The notes beneath the pieces are model-generated. The model ran no database searches. It was not told where the DNA came from and was given only the letters and a program-made list of their open reading frames with translations. A stretch of DNA of 64,000 bases from Nitrococcus mobilis Nb-231 (GTDB taxonomy: Bacteria > Pseudomonadota > Gammaproteobacteria > Nitrococcales > Nitrococcaceae), in assembly GCF_000153205.1 (NCBI RefSeq), contig NZ_CH672427.1, forward strand, positions 793,394-857,393. The letters are read 5' to 3'. Below are positions 47,016 to 55,887 of the stretch, in pieces. Each line of letters opens with the position of its first letter. Position 1 is the stretch's first letter. Both the position numbers and the translations under genes were made by a program.

Positions 47016-48365
47016 ATGTTAGAGCTGAGCCGAACGCCCTTGCTGACCGATCTCTACGAACTCACCATGCTGCAAACCTACTATGAGCACGGAATGACAG
47101 GAAATGCCGTGTTCGAATTCTTCGTCCGCTCGGGTAAGAATCCCGGCCGCCGGGGATTCTATGTCAGCGCGGGTCTGGAGCAGGCTCTCGAGTGGCTGGA
47201 GAGGCTACGCTTTCAGCCGGCGGAGCTGGACTGGGTGGCCAACTGCGGGGTTTTCCGCCCCGAGTTCGTCGATCGCCTCGCCGCCTTGCGTTTTACCGGG
47301 GACGTCTACGCGATGGCGGAAGGCAGTGTATTCTTCCCTGAGGAGCCGAGCCTGCGGGTCAGCGCGCCGTTGCCCGAGGCCCAACTGATCGAGAGCCGGT
47401 TGATGAATATCCTTCATTACCAAACTCTGATCGCAACCAAAGCCGCACGCTGTCGACTCGCGGCCCAGCAGCGTAACCTGGTGGACTTCGGCTTGCGCCG
47501 CGCGCACGGCGGTGAAGCCGGCCTGTGGGCGGCGCGGGCCACCTACATTGGCGGCTTTAGTGGCTCGGCTACCTGTTTGGCCAATGCCTATTACGGTGTC
47601 CCCGTAGCGGGCACGATGGCCCACTCCTTCATCCTTGCACACCCGAGTGAAACGGAAGCCTTTTTGCGCTTTGCCCGATCGCACCCCACCAACGTCATCC
47701 TGCTCATCGATACCTACGACACCGAGGCCGCAGCTCGTAAAGTGGTGGAATTAGCACCCGGACTCAGCCGGCAGGGTATTCAAATCCAAGGCGTGCGCAT
47801 CGACAGCGGTAATCTTGCCGAGCACGCGCGGCGGGTGCGCGCGATTCTCGATGAGGGCAACCTGCGTGAGACCGCAATATTGGTCAGCGGTGGCCTGGAT
47901 GAGCACCAAATTCACGACCTGGTGGCAAGCGGCGCACCCATCGACGGCTTCGGGGTCGGCTCCAAGGTAAATTCATCGGCCGATTTACCCTTCCTCGATT
48001 CCGCCTACAAACTCCACCAATTTGATGGCAAGGCTTGCGGCAAGCTCTCCGAGGGTAAGTCCGATCTGCCGGGAACCAAACAAATTTACCGCCAGCTCGA
48101 TACAAATCATATGATGATGGGCGATGTCATCGGCCTGGAGGGCGAGCTCATCGAGGGCCAACCACTCCTGCAGCCCGTAATGCAAGAGGGCCAGCGCACT
48201 AGCGCACCCGAGACTTTACAGATACTCCGCGATCGTCTCGCTGCGAATGTGGCGGCTCTACCCGAGCCTTATCTCCGGCTGCAGGATGCCCCGCCCTTCC
48301 CGGTCGTTTTATCCGAAAAGCTGCGCACTCTTAACCGAAAGTTACAGACGCACACAGGGCGATGA
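47016..48365 (+). CDS. pncB: Nicotinate phosphoribosyltransferase
   Basis: This enzyme joins nicotinate and PRPP to form nicotinate mononucleotide in the NAD salvage pathway. The 449-residue protein begins MLELSRTPLLTDLYELTMLQTYYEHGM and has VFEFFVRS, the substrate-site region GLRRAHGGEAGLWAARATYIGGFSGSATCLAN and AGTMAHSFI with the catalytic His, and GVRIDSGNL. It is of the longer NAPRT type. A GTG at 47010 fits the GGGAGAG site (46999-47005) with closer spacing than the ATG at 47016; either is possible. It lies about 100 bases after the exporter operon. Confidence 0.95.
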   Translation: MLELSRTPLLTDLYELTMLQTYYEHGMTGNAVFEFFVRSGKNPGRRGFYVSAGLEQALEWLERLRFQPAELDWVANCGVFRPEFVDRLAALRFTGDVYAMAEGSVFFPEEPSLRVSAPLPEAQLIESRLMNILHYQTLIATKAARCRLAAQQRNLVDFGLRRAHGGEAGLWAARATYIGGFSGSATCLANAYYGVPVAGTMAHSFILAHPSETEAFLRFARSHPTNVILLIDTYDTEAAARKVVELAPGLSRQGIQIQGVRIDSGNLAEHARRVRAILDEGNLRETAILVSGGLDEHQIHDLVASGAPIDGFGVGSKVNSSADLPFLDSAYKLHQFDGKACGKLSEGKSDLPGTKQIYRQLDTNHMMMGDVIGLEGELIEGQPLLQPVMQEGQRTSAPETLQILRDRLAANVAALPEPYLRLQDAPPFPVVLSEKLRTLNRKLQTHTGR

Positions 48366-48590
48366 GTGCAAACGCGAAGCTCAAAACCGCCAGCAATTCC
48401 CGGTCAACGCTTAACAAGCTGATTTAGAAATATATTTTCCTGGTGCTTTTTGCAAACCTGTCAACATTAAATACATATATTTCAATTAGTTAGCGAAATA
48501 TTGGCCAGGGTCGCTGCAAAACCGCCTTGGCTAGGCCGCCTCGAAATCGCGGCGATCGGCAACCGGTTATCCACGCCCACAGGAGTCATT

Positions 48591-48905
48591 TTATTCGACT
48601 CGCAGCTCATTCAAAGAGTGACCACTGGCTTCCCATTCCTTGATCCAAACGGGCTTGCGGCCTCGGCCAGACCAGATTTTATTCATATCTTCGGGATGAC
48701 GAAAGCGCACATCCGTCTTGGCTACCGCCAGCTTCTCCGCCTGACCGGAAATCAGCTCATTCAAGGTAAAGCCATAACGCTCCGCCACTGATTTCAGCTC
48801 CTGCTGTGCCTTTTTAGCATCCAGCTTGCGGCGGGATGCGAGCTCCTTGCCGATATCTTTTTTAAGCCACTCAAGCTCATCGGAGGTATACTTAGAAAGG
48901 TCCAT
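48591..48905 (-). CDS. H-NS-family nucleoid-associated protein
   Basis: The 104-residue protein has the layout of H-NS-like silencers. A charged N-terminal helix (LEWLKKDIGKELASRRKLDAKKAQQELKS in parts) should make a coiled-coil oligomerisation unit. The C-terminal DNA-binding domain has FRHPEDMNKIWSGRGRKPVWI (69-89) with the AT-hook-like GRGRKP that reads the minor groove. It is shorter than E. coli H-NS (137). GGAGAG precedes the ATG. AT-rich DNA lies on both sides, which suggests self-silencing, a common behaviour in this family. Confidence 0.9.
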   Translation of the reverse strand: MDLSKYTSDELEWLKKDIGKELASRRKLDAKKAQQELKSVAERYGFTLNELISGQAEKLAVAKTDVRFRHPEDMNKIWSGRGRKPVWIKEWEASGHSLNELRVE

Positions 48906-49327
48906 GTTCTCTCCTGCACTTATTCTCGTTCAACCCAGCCAGTAAACGACGTGTCCAATAAATTTTTCGCCGTTCACGTTACCTCAACGCGGTTCACTCG
49001 ATCGAACAAGATGTAGGGTTATTTTGAATTCTCACGGGAGACGCAACAAAGGCACTGCATTTACTATGCAGAAGATCAATGTAACCGCTTTACCGAATGA
49101 TTTCCATATGCGGCGGCGCACCTAGAAAATTATTATAATGGTCGTTGTGCCAACCTTTACACTAGAGTAACAAAACACTTTTTTCGAAATCCCCATCCGA
49201 GCAGGTAATTATTTCTTTACCAGCCCTTGCCCAATGACAAGGAATAACCGCGGACATCGCTCATGAATTACGGCACAACATCGGCTTGCTAGCGCAACTG
49301 ATAGATGCCGCCTATCGGCAACCTCGC
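48906..49327. other. AT-richer gap between recR and the H-NS-like gene
   Basis: No gene can be supported here. The stretch is visibly AT-richer than its surroundings, with runs such as AATAAATTTTT, AAAATTATTATAAT and ACACTTTTTT. A hairpin CTGCAT-TTACT-ATGCAG lies at 49055-49071. The regulatory region of the H-NS-like gene must lie at the left end; curved AT-rich tracts would be natural binding sites for its product. No standard promoter could be chosen with confidence. Confidence 0.5.
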
Positions 49328-49930
49328 CTAGCGATACTCCCGGCGGCCTGCAAACGCATGGGACAGCGTCCCACTGTCCACATATTCCAGCTCGCCGCCC
49401 ACAGGAACACCGTAAGCGATTCGGCTGACGTGAATCGCGTTGTTATAGGCCATCTCGGCTATGAACTGAGCGGTCGCTTCGCCTTCTACGGTCGAGTTGG
49501 TGGCAAGGACAATTTCACGAATTTCGCCCTCGCAAAACCGTTTCTCCAAGCAGTCCAGTCCGAGCTCAGCCGGCCCGATACCGTCCAACGGCGACAGCCG
49601 ACCTTTGAGCACGAAATAAAGTCCGCTGTAGTCGGTGGCCTGATCCAACGCATAGACATCGGCCGGGTTCTCTACGATGCACAAGGTGCTGCGGTCGCGC
49701 TTACCGCTGCTGCAGATCGTGCACAGCGCCTGCTCGGTCAGGATCCGACAATACCGGCATTCACCAACCTTCGCTACGGCCTCTGCAAGAACGCGAGCGA
49801 GCCGCATCCCGCCCTCACGGTCCCGCTGCAAGATATGGAAAGCCATGCGCTGGGCCGATTTCGGACCGACTCCAGGCAAACAACGCAGCGCCTCGATCAG
49901 TTCGCTGACCAGTGGCGAGAATTCCGCCAT
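49328..49930 (-). CDS. recR: Recombination protein RecR
   Basis: RecR works with RecO (and RecF) to load RecA on gapped DNA. The 200-residue protein has an N-terminal helix-hairpin-helix ([24 protein letters not shown]), a four-cysteine zinc motif ([19 protein letters not shown]), and a Toprim domain with [13 protein letters not shown]-type VENPADV and the [17 protein letters not shown] and [12 protein letters not shown] segments. It lies 4 bases after ybaB, completing dnaX-ybaB-recR. Confidence 0.98.
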   Translation of the reverse strand: MAEFSPLVSELIEALRCLPGVGPKSAQRMAFHILQRDREGGMRLARVLAEAVAKVGECRYCRILTEQALCTICSSGKRDRSTLCIVENPADVYALDQATDYSGLYFVLKGRLSPLDGIGPAELGLDCLEKRFCEGEIREIVLATNSTVEGEATAQFIAEMAYNNAIHVSRIAYGVPVGGELEYVDSGTLSHAFAGRREYR

Positions 49931-49934
49931 CGGC

Positions 49935-50264
49935 TTAAAACGGCAGCTTCATACCGGGCGGCAATCCCATGCCCTGAGCCAGCCCGGACATCCTCTCCTG
50001 GGTGACCTTCTCCAGCTTTTGAACCGCATCGTTAAAGGCCGCGGCCACGAGATCCTCGACCATCTCTCGATCGTCATAAACGCTCTCATCGATGTTTATG
50101 CGCCGGACTTCATGGCGCCCCGTCATTACCACATTCACCAGCCCGCCCCCGGCCTGCCCGCTCACCTCCAGGTTGGCGATCTCCTCCTGCGCTCGCTGCA
50201 GATTCTCCTGCATCTTTTGCGCCTGCTTCATCAGATTTCCAATACCGCCGCCCTTCATGCTCAT
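49935..50264 (-). CDS. ybaB: YbaB/EbfC-family nucleoid-associated protein
   Basis: This 109-residue DNA-binding protein forms dimers with a tweezer-like shape. It begins [43 protein letters not shown] and has [37 protein letters not shown], both typical, and a C-terminal Gly/Met-rich end ([11 protein letters not shown]). GGGAG precedes the ATG. Its invariable place between dnaX and recR supports the call. Confidence 0.97.
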   Translation of the reverse strand: MSMKGGGIGNLMKQAQKMQENLQRAQEEIANLEVSGQAGGGLVNVVMTGRHEVRRINIDESVYDDREMVEDLVAAAFNDAVQKLEKVTQERMSGLAQGMGLPPGMKLPF

Positions 50265-50315
50265 GCCATTTTCTCCCGTCTATGCAGCCTTTTGAATAAC
50301 CGTCTCCAGCCTACT

Positions 50316-51977
50316 TCAATCCTCGCTAGGCTGAATTGAATCAGGGACAACCCGAGCATCGAAAGCCTCCCGGAAGGCTGCGATGTTGGGATCATTTTCG
50401 ATGGCGAGTTCAGCCGCCTTCTGGCGTCGCCGGAGCTCGCCAAGCTCCCGCTCAGTAACCGTTTCACCCTCAACCCGACCTACCTCGATGTGCAACCGTA
50501 GCTGCTCCCCCGCCCGATCCGACAATAGCTTGCACAATCGCTTCTCTATATTGGAATTGAGCAGATGCGCATGGCTCGAATCGATGCGCAAGCGCACCAA
50601 ATCACCCTCCCGGCCAAGCCACAGGCAATGGCCGGCCAGTGCTCGCACCATCCCAGCGCGCGCGAGCGATCCGACTACCGCATGCCACTCATCGAGCGAT
50701 CGAGGTGATTGGCTCGGCCCGATAGATAATTCCTCGTTACGCTCATTCGGCGCACGCGCGGTATTTCGAGGCCCGCCCTCATCCCCTTGCCCAGGGCTCG
50801 AACCACTCGACGCCTCAGTCCAAGGCTTTTCCCGCACCGAGGATGATTGCGGCTGCGGTATTTGCGCTGCAGGCGGACTTGGCGCCATAGTCGCAGGGCG
50901 AAACGCGAGCATGCGCAACAGCAACATCTCAAATCCCGTCCGTGGATCCGGCGCCAGCGGCAAGTCCCTACGTCCCGTAAGCCCGATCTGGTAGAACAGC
51001 TGCACCTCCTCCGGAGTCAATCTTTGCCCTAGATCGAGTAATCGGTCACGCTCGGGCAGATCCTCTGGTAATGCATCGGCAACGCTCTGAACCAGAGCCA
51101 GTCGATGCAGGATAAGCAGCAGTTCGGCGATGGCGGCGCTGAAATCCGGCGTGCGCTCGGCCATTCGAGCCGCTACTTCCAGCAGTGCCCTGCCATCCTG
51201 AGTCGCCAGCGCTTCCAAAAGCTCGAACAAGAAATCACTCTCGATACCGCCGAGCATCTCGCGGACATCCTCGTCGCGCACGGCGCCGGCCCCATAAGCA
51301 ATGGCTTGGTCCAGCAGACTGAGCGCATCCCGCATACTGCCATCTGCCGCATGACCCAGGCGACGCAGGGCCGCGGGCTCGGCCCCGACACCCTCCCGGG
51401 CCAAGATTTCGGTCAGGTAGTCGGCGATTCGACCGGCCGGCAACCGCTTGAGATTGAACTGCAGGCATCTGGATAAAACAGTGGCTGGCAGCTTCTGCGG
51501 ATCCGTGGTGGCGAGCAGGAATTTCACGTGAGGCGGCGGCTCTTCCAACGTCTTCAACAAAGCATTGAAGCTATGCTGGGAGAGCATATGGACCTCATCG
51601 ACAAGATAGATTTTGAAACGGCCTCGCGCGGGCGCATATTGGACATTGTCCAGCAACTCGCGCGTATCCTCCACCCGTGTACGCGAAGCTGCATCCACCT
51701 CGATCAAATCGACGAAGCGTCCCTGATCGATCTCCCGGCAGGCTGTGCACTCGCCGCATGGCTCTGCCGTAATACCCGACCGCTCGCAATTGAGGCATTT
51801 GGCCAATACGCGAGCGATCGTTGTTTTTCCGACGCCCCGCGTACCTGCAAAAAGGTAGGCATGATGACAACGACCGTTCGCAAGCCCGTTGCATAGCGCT
51901 CGAAGCACGTGCTCCTGGCCCGCCATCTCGGAGAAGGTTCGGGGCCGCCATTTGCGGGCGAGAACCTGGTAGTTCAT
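50316..51977 (-). CDS. dnaX: DNA polymerase III subunits gamma and tau
   Basis: DnaX is the clamp-loader ATPase that bridges polymerases and helicase. The 553-residue tau-like protein begins MNYQVLARKWRPRTFSEMAGQEHV, with Walker A GTRGVGKTT, a four-cysteine zinc site (CLNCERSGITAEPCGECTAC in parts), the DEVHMLS Walker B and sensor 1 LATTDPQKLPATVLSRC. A Pro/Ser-rich linker leads to domain V. I found no A-rich slippery heptamer like the one that makes gamma by frameshifting in E. coli. The start at 51977 is by family homology; the frame opens 7 codons earlier. Confidence 0.97.
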   Translation of the reverse strand: MNYQVLARKWRPRTFSEMAGQEHVLRALCNGLANGRCHHAYLFAGTRGVGKTTIARVLAKCLNCERSGITAEPCGECTACREIDQGRFVDLIEVDAASRTRVEDTRELLDNVQYAPARGRFKIYLVDEVHMLSQHSFNALLKTLEEPPPHVKFLLATTDPQKLPATVLSRCLQFNLKRLPAGRIADYLTEILAREGVGAEPAALRRLGHAADGSMRDALSLLDQAIAYGAGAVRDEDVREMLGGIESDFLFELLEALATQDGRALLEVAARMAERTPDFSAAIAELLLILHRLALVQSVADALPEDLPERDRLLDLGQRLTPEEVQLFYQIGLTGRRDLPLAPDPRTGFEMLLLRMLAFRPATMAPSPPAAQIPQPQSSSVREKPWTEASSGSSPGQGDEGGPRNTARAPNERNEELSIGPSQSPRSLDEWHAVVGSLARAGMVRALAGHCLWLGREGDLVRLRIDSSHAHLLNSNIEKRLCKLLSDRAGEQLRLHIEVGRVEGETVTERELGELRRRQKAAELAIENDPNIAAFREAFDARVVPDSIQPSED

Positions 51978-52062
51978 CAAAGGTCCATGACCCATCACGT
52001 GCGCGGTATTTGAACCATTACCGCTATTGAGCAGCGCTGCCTAGGCCGCAGCAAGGATTGGA

Positions 52063-52173
52063 GGCAGCGGCGCCAACCACATCCCGGCACCCGAATCCGC
52101 TGCTACCGCTGCTCCCTTCCGGGCCTGACGGGGTTTACAACGTATCGTCGCGGGAGGACCGACGCCACCACCA
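52063..52173 (-). ncRNA. ffs: Signal recognition particle 4.5S RNA
   Basis: On the minus strand the conserved apical core GTCAGGCCCGGAAGGGAGCAGC is clear: it contains the GGAA tetraloop and the Ffh-binding internal loop. The flanks pair into a long hairpin, for example GTGGCG near the 5' end with CGCCGC near the 3' end, and TCCTCCCG with CCGGGA further in. Length is about 110 bases, close to the 114-base E. coli RNA. Ends are approximate. It is upstream of dnaX, as in many gammaproteobacteria. TATACA at 52181-52176 is a plausible -10 element; the -35 is weak. Confidence 0.92.
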
Positions 52174-52491
52174 CTGTATACAAACCACTCGACAAAGCGA
52201 GATGCAATGTAACAGGAACCCTAAGGCCTGACAAACCGCAGCCAGCGGCGATACCGGATAATCGGCACCCCACATTACACGGCGCTGAACGACTAATTAT
52301 ATCGGGGACTAAAAAGCATTCACCCCTGCAAAACAGGCACGGTAGCAATAATATTTACTATGATGTCGCTTACCCCTTTATCAAAGAGGACCCGCACTCA
52401 TCCCCAGTCACTCAGAACAGTTAGCTACAACCGTACCGCCACGGCATGCGATTGCATCGCTGTACAGTAAAAACCCAGGGCACGAGAAGGT
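52174..52491. other. Gap between the 4.5S RNA gene and the acidic protein gene
   Basis: No gene is supported. The right part of the ffs promoter lies at its left end. The rest is mixed AT-rich sequence (for example ATTATATCGGGGACTAAAAAGC and AATAATATTTACTATGATG) with no clear terminator or repeat. It must contain the 3' end of the acidic protein mRNA and ffs upstream control DNA. Confidence 0.4.
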
Positions 52492-52944
52492 CTATTGTTT
52501 AGCGTCGTCGACTTGCTGCTCCAGGTAGCTGCGGTAGTCCTCCCAAAGCTGTCCCGGTTTGTGCTGGCGCAGGAAGCCTCGCAGCCAGGAAACGAACCCA
52601 CTCACCTCCTCTCCCTCTTGTCCCCATTCACGCCACGCCTGTAGCACCATGGGTCCGTAAGGGTTGCTCTCCAACCACGTATCGTCTTCATCCGCGGCCG
52701 GATCGGAATCGAGATCCCAACCTTGCCACGTCCTGGTAAGCAGGTCGAACAACGAATCATGCGCCGGCAATGCTCGGATAGCCTCGATTACCTCTTGTAG
52801 CTCCTGGGCGAGCTTGTCAACATTCGTTGCCTCTAGCTCCGGATCTCCAGTGGCATCGACACTGTTGAGTTCGGCATGCTCGGCCTCTAGAGTGAAAAGC
52901 ACGGCATCCTTTACTGTCTTATCTTCTGCTGGCGTCTCGGCCAT
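52492..52944 (-). CDS. Acidic protein of unknown function
   Basis: I do not recognise this 150-residue protein. It is strongly acidic, with a DLDSDPAADEDDTWLESNPYG segment (about 77-97), several tryptophans, and a helical C-terminal half (MVLQAWREWGQEGEEVSGFVSWLRGFL and LWEDYRSYLEQQV). There is no signal peptide, membrane segment or cysteine, so a soluble cytoplasmic protein is likely. GAGG lies seven bases before the ATG. It stands alone between ffs and tRNA-Thr with long gaps on both sides, so context gives no clue. Confidence 0.6.
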   Translation of the reverse strand: MAETPAEDKTVKDAVLFTLEAEHAELNSVDATGDPELEATNVDKLAQELQEVIEAIRALPAHDSLFDLLTRTWQGWDLDSDPAADEDDTWLESNPYGPMVLQAWREWGQEGEEVSGFVSWLRGFLRQHKPGQLWEDYRSYLEQQVDDAKQ

Positions 52945-53493
52945 ATCAAATCCTCATTTGCTAGTGCAGGCGGCTGTATATCAGGAAGGCTCGGCGGCGT
53001 TCGTCACCCGGACGAAATCGATCCGGCCACCGTCCACAACCCAGCATTCAGCTTCCTTATGTCTGAGATTTACGGGCACCATTCTCGGTGGGTGGCCTCC
53101 GGGACTGTTTTCGCCCGCTCACAAAGCTACCGGGACACGTTTTGAGCGTCCTTGCGAAGATCACACGTCTGCGCAATAGCCTGCATAACGGCAGCAACAA
53201 GGCGGCCACATATAAACCCCGTTTCTACGGATTTGCGCGGCTTCCCCCGAAATGCCAAAAAATGATTAATTCGGATGTTCCCTGGGGACCTTTCGCTAAT
53301 TGCCTTTCTATCATCCCGACATCCCGAAGAAAACCAGAAGTCATAAAAATCAAAAACATGAACATCGATCTTCACCGATATGACGAATAAATTAGAGCTT
53401 GCCTAACTGTATCGCCAGATGGGAATTCTCACGCAATTGCTCCGACCATGGATCGGATCGAGCGGCCGCCTAGGCACCCGAACGGTGCGTAAA
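52945..53493. other. Gap before tRNA-Thr, with one possible tiny frame
   Basis: No gene is firmly supported in these 549 bases. A 33-codon minus-strand frame (52981-53082) begins MVPVNLRHKEAECWVV and ends 36 bases before the acidic protein gene. GGAGG lies 13 bases before its ATG, further than usual. Its amino-acid mix looks protein-like, so it may be a small gene or a remnant. The right half (53230-53400) is AT-rich and shows nothing recognisable. Confidence 0.35.
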
Positions 53494-53569
53494 TGGTGCC
53501 GGGACTCGGACTCGAACCGAGGACCTATCGCTTACGAGGCGATTGCTCTACCGACTGAGCTATCCCGGC
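53494..53569 (-). tRNA. tRNA-Thr (CGT anticodon)
   Basis: The 76-base cloverleaf has acceptor stem GCCGGGA/TCCCGGC, D-loop AGCTCAGTCGGTAGAGCA, anticodon loop CTCGTAA (anticodon CGT), T-loop TTCGAGT and an encoded CCA. All stems pair fully. It is a single gene with its own promoter. tRNA-Thr genes can serve as integration sites, but no integrase or attachment duplication is visible nearby. Confidence 0.96.
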
Positions 53570-53586
53570 CTATGCGCAGACGAGGC

Positions 53587-53615
53587 AGTATATAAAACAA
53601 GCAACTTACGCACAA
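53587..53615 (-). promoter_or_regulatory. Predicted sigma-70 promoter of tRNA-Thr
   Basis: TTGTGC (53615-53610) and TATACT (53592-53587) on the minus strand are 17 bases apart. The start point would fall near 53580, about 10 bases before the tRNA. The -10 matches five of six consensus bases. Confidence 0.55.
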
Positions 53616-53644
53616 TCCATAGCCTTTTCCATCGACCGAGCCGC

Positions 53645-53658
53645 CGGCCGCGCGGCCG
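53645..53658. repeat. 14-base perfect GC palindrome upstream of the pilin operon
   Basis: CGGCCGCGCGGCCG is a perfect palindrome made only of G and C. It lies between the divergent tRNA-Thr promoter and the first pilin gene, about 115 bases before the latter. It could be a protein site or a strong hairpin; there is no T-run. Confidence 0.4.
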
Positions 53659-53772
53659 ATTTATCTGAATGACGGAACCGACCGCCCGGTTATTTTACCG
53701 TTTATCGGGCTGATTGTGCAGCTCATCACATAGCACGTGCTTGACGGATTTACAGCCTTTATAAGAAGGCTC

Positions 53773-54276
53773 ATGAAAGATTCAAAAGGATTTACGCTCA
53801 TCGAGCTCATGCTCACCTTGGCGATAGTGGCCATGCTGCTCGCCGTGGCTGTGCCGTCCTATCGCAGCTTTGTGCAGGGCAATCGCGCGGCCGCTCAGGC
53901 CAATACCCTGCTGCGGGCCTTGGCGTATACCCGCAGTGAAGCGGTCAAGCGCGCAACGGTAATCACGATCTGCCGGAGCAGCAATCAAAGCAGCTGCGGC
54001 AGCGCCTGGGCGGACGGCTGGATCGTTTTCAACGATGTCGATCAAGACGGCGTCCTGGATGCGGGCACGGATACCCTGCTGCAGGCCGGCGACGGACTCT
54101 CCGGGGGCTCGACCCTGACGGCCGGAGCGGGATTTGTCCGCTACACCGCCTCGGGCGCCGCGCTGGATACCACTCAGTTCACGCTTACCCCGGCCGACTG
54201 CCAAGGGGATATGCGCCGTCTCATCCAAGTAACCGGCAGTGGCCAGGCCACCGTTCAGAAAGCAACCTGTCCCTGA
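53773..54276 (+). CDS. Type IV pilus minor pilin, FimT/FimU family (first copy)
   Basis: The 167-residue protein is a GspH/FimT-domain minor pilin. It has a short positive leader (MKDSKG) cut before FTLIELMLTLAIVAMLLAVAVPSY, with Glu5 of the mature protein present, so PilD should process and methylate it. The C-terminal domain contains two cysteines (ICRSSNQSSCG) and a later pair (ADCQGD and ATCP-end). The ATG at 53773 follows AAGAAGG closely; a GTG at 53737 is a less likely start. It heads the fimT/pilV/pilW/pilX/pilY1 operon that builds the priming complex at the pilus tip. Confidence 0.93.
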   Translation: MKDSKGFTLIELMLTLAIVAMLLAVAVPSYRSFVQGNRAAAQANTLLRALAYTRSEAVKRATVITICRSSNQSSCGSAWADGWIVFNDVDQDGVLDAGTDTLLQAGDGLSGGSTLTAGAGFVRYTASGAALDTTQFTLTPADCQGDMRRLIQVTGSGQATVQKATCP

Positions 54277-54285
54277 GGAGCGCCG

Positions 54286-54789
54286 ATGAAAACGACTCCG
54301 ACCCAAATCGCTCGATCCTTGGGCGCTTGCCGCCCCAGCGGCGGTTTCACGCTGCTCGAGGTGCTGATCGCCCTGCTCATTCTCTCGGTCGGCTTGCTCG
54401 GCGTCGCCGGCCTACAGCTCACGGGCCTGCGCAGCAACCACAGCGCCTATCTGCGCTCGCAGGCCACGATCCTGGCTTACGATCTTCTGGATCGCCTGCG
54501 CGCCAACCGCGCACAAGCGCAAGCAGGCGGCTACAACATCACGATCACAGGGGCCAGCGATTTACCGTCGATCAGCGGCAGCCCCACCCAGGCGGCAACG
54601 GATCTCAACGCGTGGGGCTCCGATTTGTTGGCACGGCTGCCCGCGGCGCAGGCGAGCGTGGCCGTGGCGGCCGACAATACGGTAAACGTCAGCGTCAGCT
54701 GGGACGACTCCCGCGCCGATCGGGCATCCGATCGCAGCGGCACCCCGGTCACCGACCCAACCCAGTTTCAGTTCCAAACGGAGCTCTGA
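54286..54789 (+). CDS. pilV: Type IV pilus minor pilin PilV
   Basis: The 167-residue minor pilin has the prepilin site CRPSGG then FTLLEVLIALLILSVGLLGVAGLQ, with Glu5, followed by the PilV pattern LTGLRSNHSAYLRSQATILAYDLLDRLRANR. The leader of about 19 residues is longer than in major pilins, as is usual for PilV. It lies 9 bases after the first FimT-like gene and 5 bases before pilW. Minor pilins V, W, X and the FimU type prime pilus assembly and carry PilY1. Confidence 0.93.
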   Translation: MKTTPTQIARSLGACRPSGGFTLLEVLIALLILSVGLLGVAGLQLTGLRSNHSAYLRSQATILAYDLLDRLRANRAQAQAGGYNITITGASDLPSISGSPTQAATDLNAWGSDLLARLPAAQASVAVAADNTVNVSVSWDDSRADRASDRSGTPVTDPTQFQFQTEL

Positions 54790-54794
54790 GCATC

Positions 54795-55832
54795 ATGGCG
54801 CACGTGCGGCGATCTTTTCCCAGCTACGCAGCCGGCTTCTCGTTGGTCGAGATCATGGTGGCGCTCACTCTGAGCCTGCTGCTGTTGGGCGCGGTATTCC
54901 AGATCTTCATCAGCGCCAAGACATCCTACCGCATGAACGAGGGGCTGGCGCGGCTGCAGGAAACGGGGCGCTTTGCCGCCGACATCCTCGCCGGCGATAT
55001 CCGGATGGCGGGCTATCAAGGCTGTATGACGCTCGATCAGCTCACACCGAATGTGATCGTCAAAAATCCACCGAGCGAACTGCTGCTCTACGATCCCGCC
55101 AATCTCCTGCGGGGCCAGAACAATCTGGCCTCCGGCAACGCCCTGGGAGCCGTCGTCGGCAGCGACAGCCTGAGCATCCGCAAAGCGTCTACCACCGCCG
55201 CGCATCTAACCGGCAACATGACGGCTGTCAACGCTAACATCCAGATCGACGGCAATCCGTCCGGCTTCAAAAAAAACGATATCCTTATGATCACCGACTG
55301 CGCCAACGCGGATATCTTCCAGGCAAGCAGCGTCTCCAACGGTAGCGGCACCGTCACCATCGCTCACGCCAGCAACGTCAACACGACCAACAATCTATCG
55401 AAAGCCTACCAAAGCGACGCACGGCTGATGGCGTTCGAGTCCAGCACCTATTATGTCGCCGACACCACGCGTACCAACGAGGCCGGCGAACCCATCTACG
55501 CCCTCTACGTGCGACGCCTCGGCGGCACGCCGGTGGAGTTGGTCGCAGGCGTCGAGGACATGCAGGTACTCTACGGCGAAGACGGCAACGCCGACGGCTC
55601 GGTCGACAGCTACGCCAACGCCGGCGCAGTCGCCGACTTCGCCAACGTGCTCAGCGTCCGGGTCGCCTTGCTGGTCGACTCGGTGTCGCCGGCCAGCACG
55701 CAGCCGGACAGCGCAACCTACACGCTGTTGGACGAGACCGTGAACCCGCCGAACGGGCGCTATCTACGCAAGGTGTTCACCTTGACGGCCACAACACGCA
55801 GCCGCGAGCTGCGCAGCACGACGTTTAACTGA
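54795..55832 (+). CDS. pilW: Type IV pilus assembly protein PilW
   Basis: The 345-residue minor pilin has a leader ending SYAAG, then FSLVEIMVALTLSLLLLGAVFQIF, and the PilW pattern LQETGRFAADILAGDIRMAGYQGC. A C-terminal region ends with YLRKVFTLTATTRSRELR, as in the family. The start at 54795 is five bases after the pilV stop; the frame is open far upstream through pilV, but that part is only an out-of-frame reading of pilV. Its large domain should cap the minor-pilin complex. Confidence 0.92.
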   Translation: MAHVRRSFPSYAAGFSLVEIMVALTLSLLLLGAVFQIFISAKTSYRMNEGLARLQETGRFAADILAGDIRMAGYQGCMTLDQLTPNVIVKNPPSELLLYDPANLLRGQNNLASGNALGAVVGSDSLSIRKASTTAAHLTGNMTAVNANIQIDGNPSGFKKNDILMITDCANADIFQASSVSNGSGTVTIAHASNVNTTNNLSKAYQSDARLMAFESSTYYVADTTRTNEAGEPIYALYVRRLGGTPVELVAGVEDMQVLYGEDGNADGSVDSYANAGAVADFANVLSVRVALLVDSVSPASTQPDSATYTLLDETVNPPNGRYLRKVFTLTATTRSRELRSTTFN

Positions 55833-55887
55833 TCGATGGATGCAACCGGTACGCTCAATGCCTGGGCCTATAGGAGGGAACCGCGCG

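Noticed and set aside
50316-51977. Programmed frameshift site in dnaX to make gamma.
   Set aside because: No A-rich slippery heptamer is visible on the coding strand; only tau can be supported.
53088-53390. 100-codon plus-strand frame between the acidic protein gene and tRNA-Thr.
   Set aside because: No ribosome site, odd composition and no motif; overlaps a better small frame on the other strand.
53620-53772. Sigma-54 promoter upstream of the pilin operon.
   Set aside because: TAGCACG followed by TTGA is present, but the GG and GC elements are not at the required 10-base spacing.
54327-54794. Long N-terminal extension of pilW through pilV.
   Set aside because: It is an out-of-frame reading of pilV; the pilin leader and family start are at 54795.
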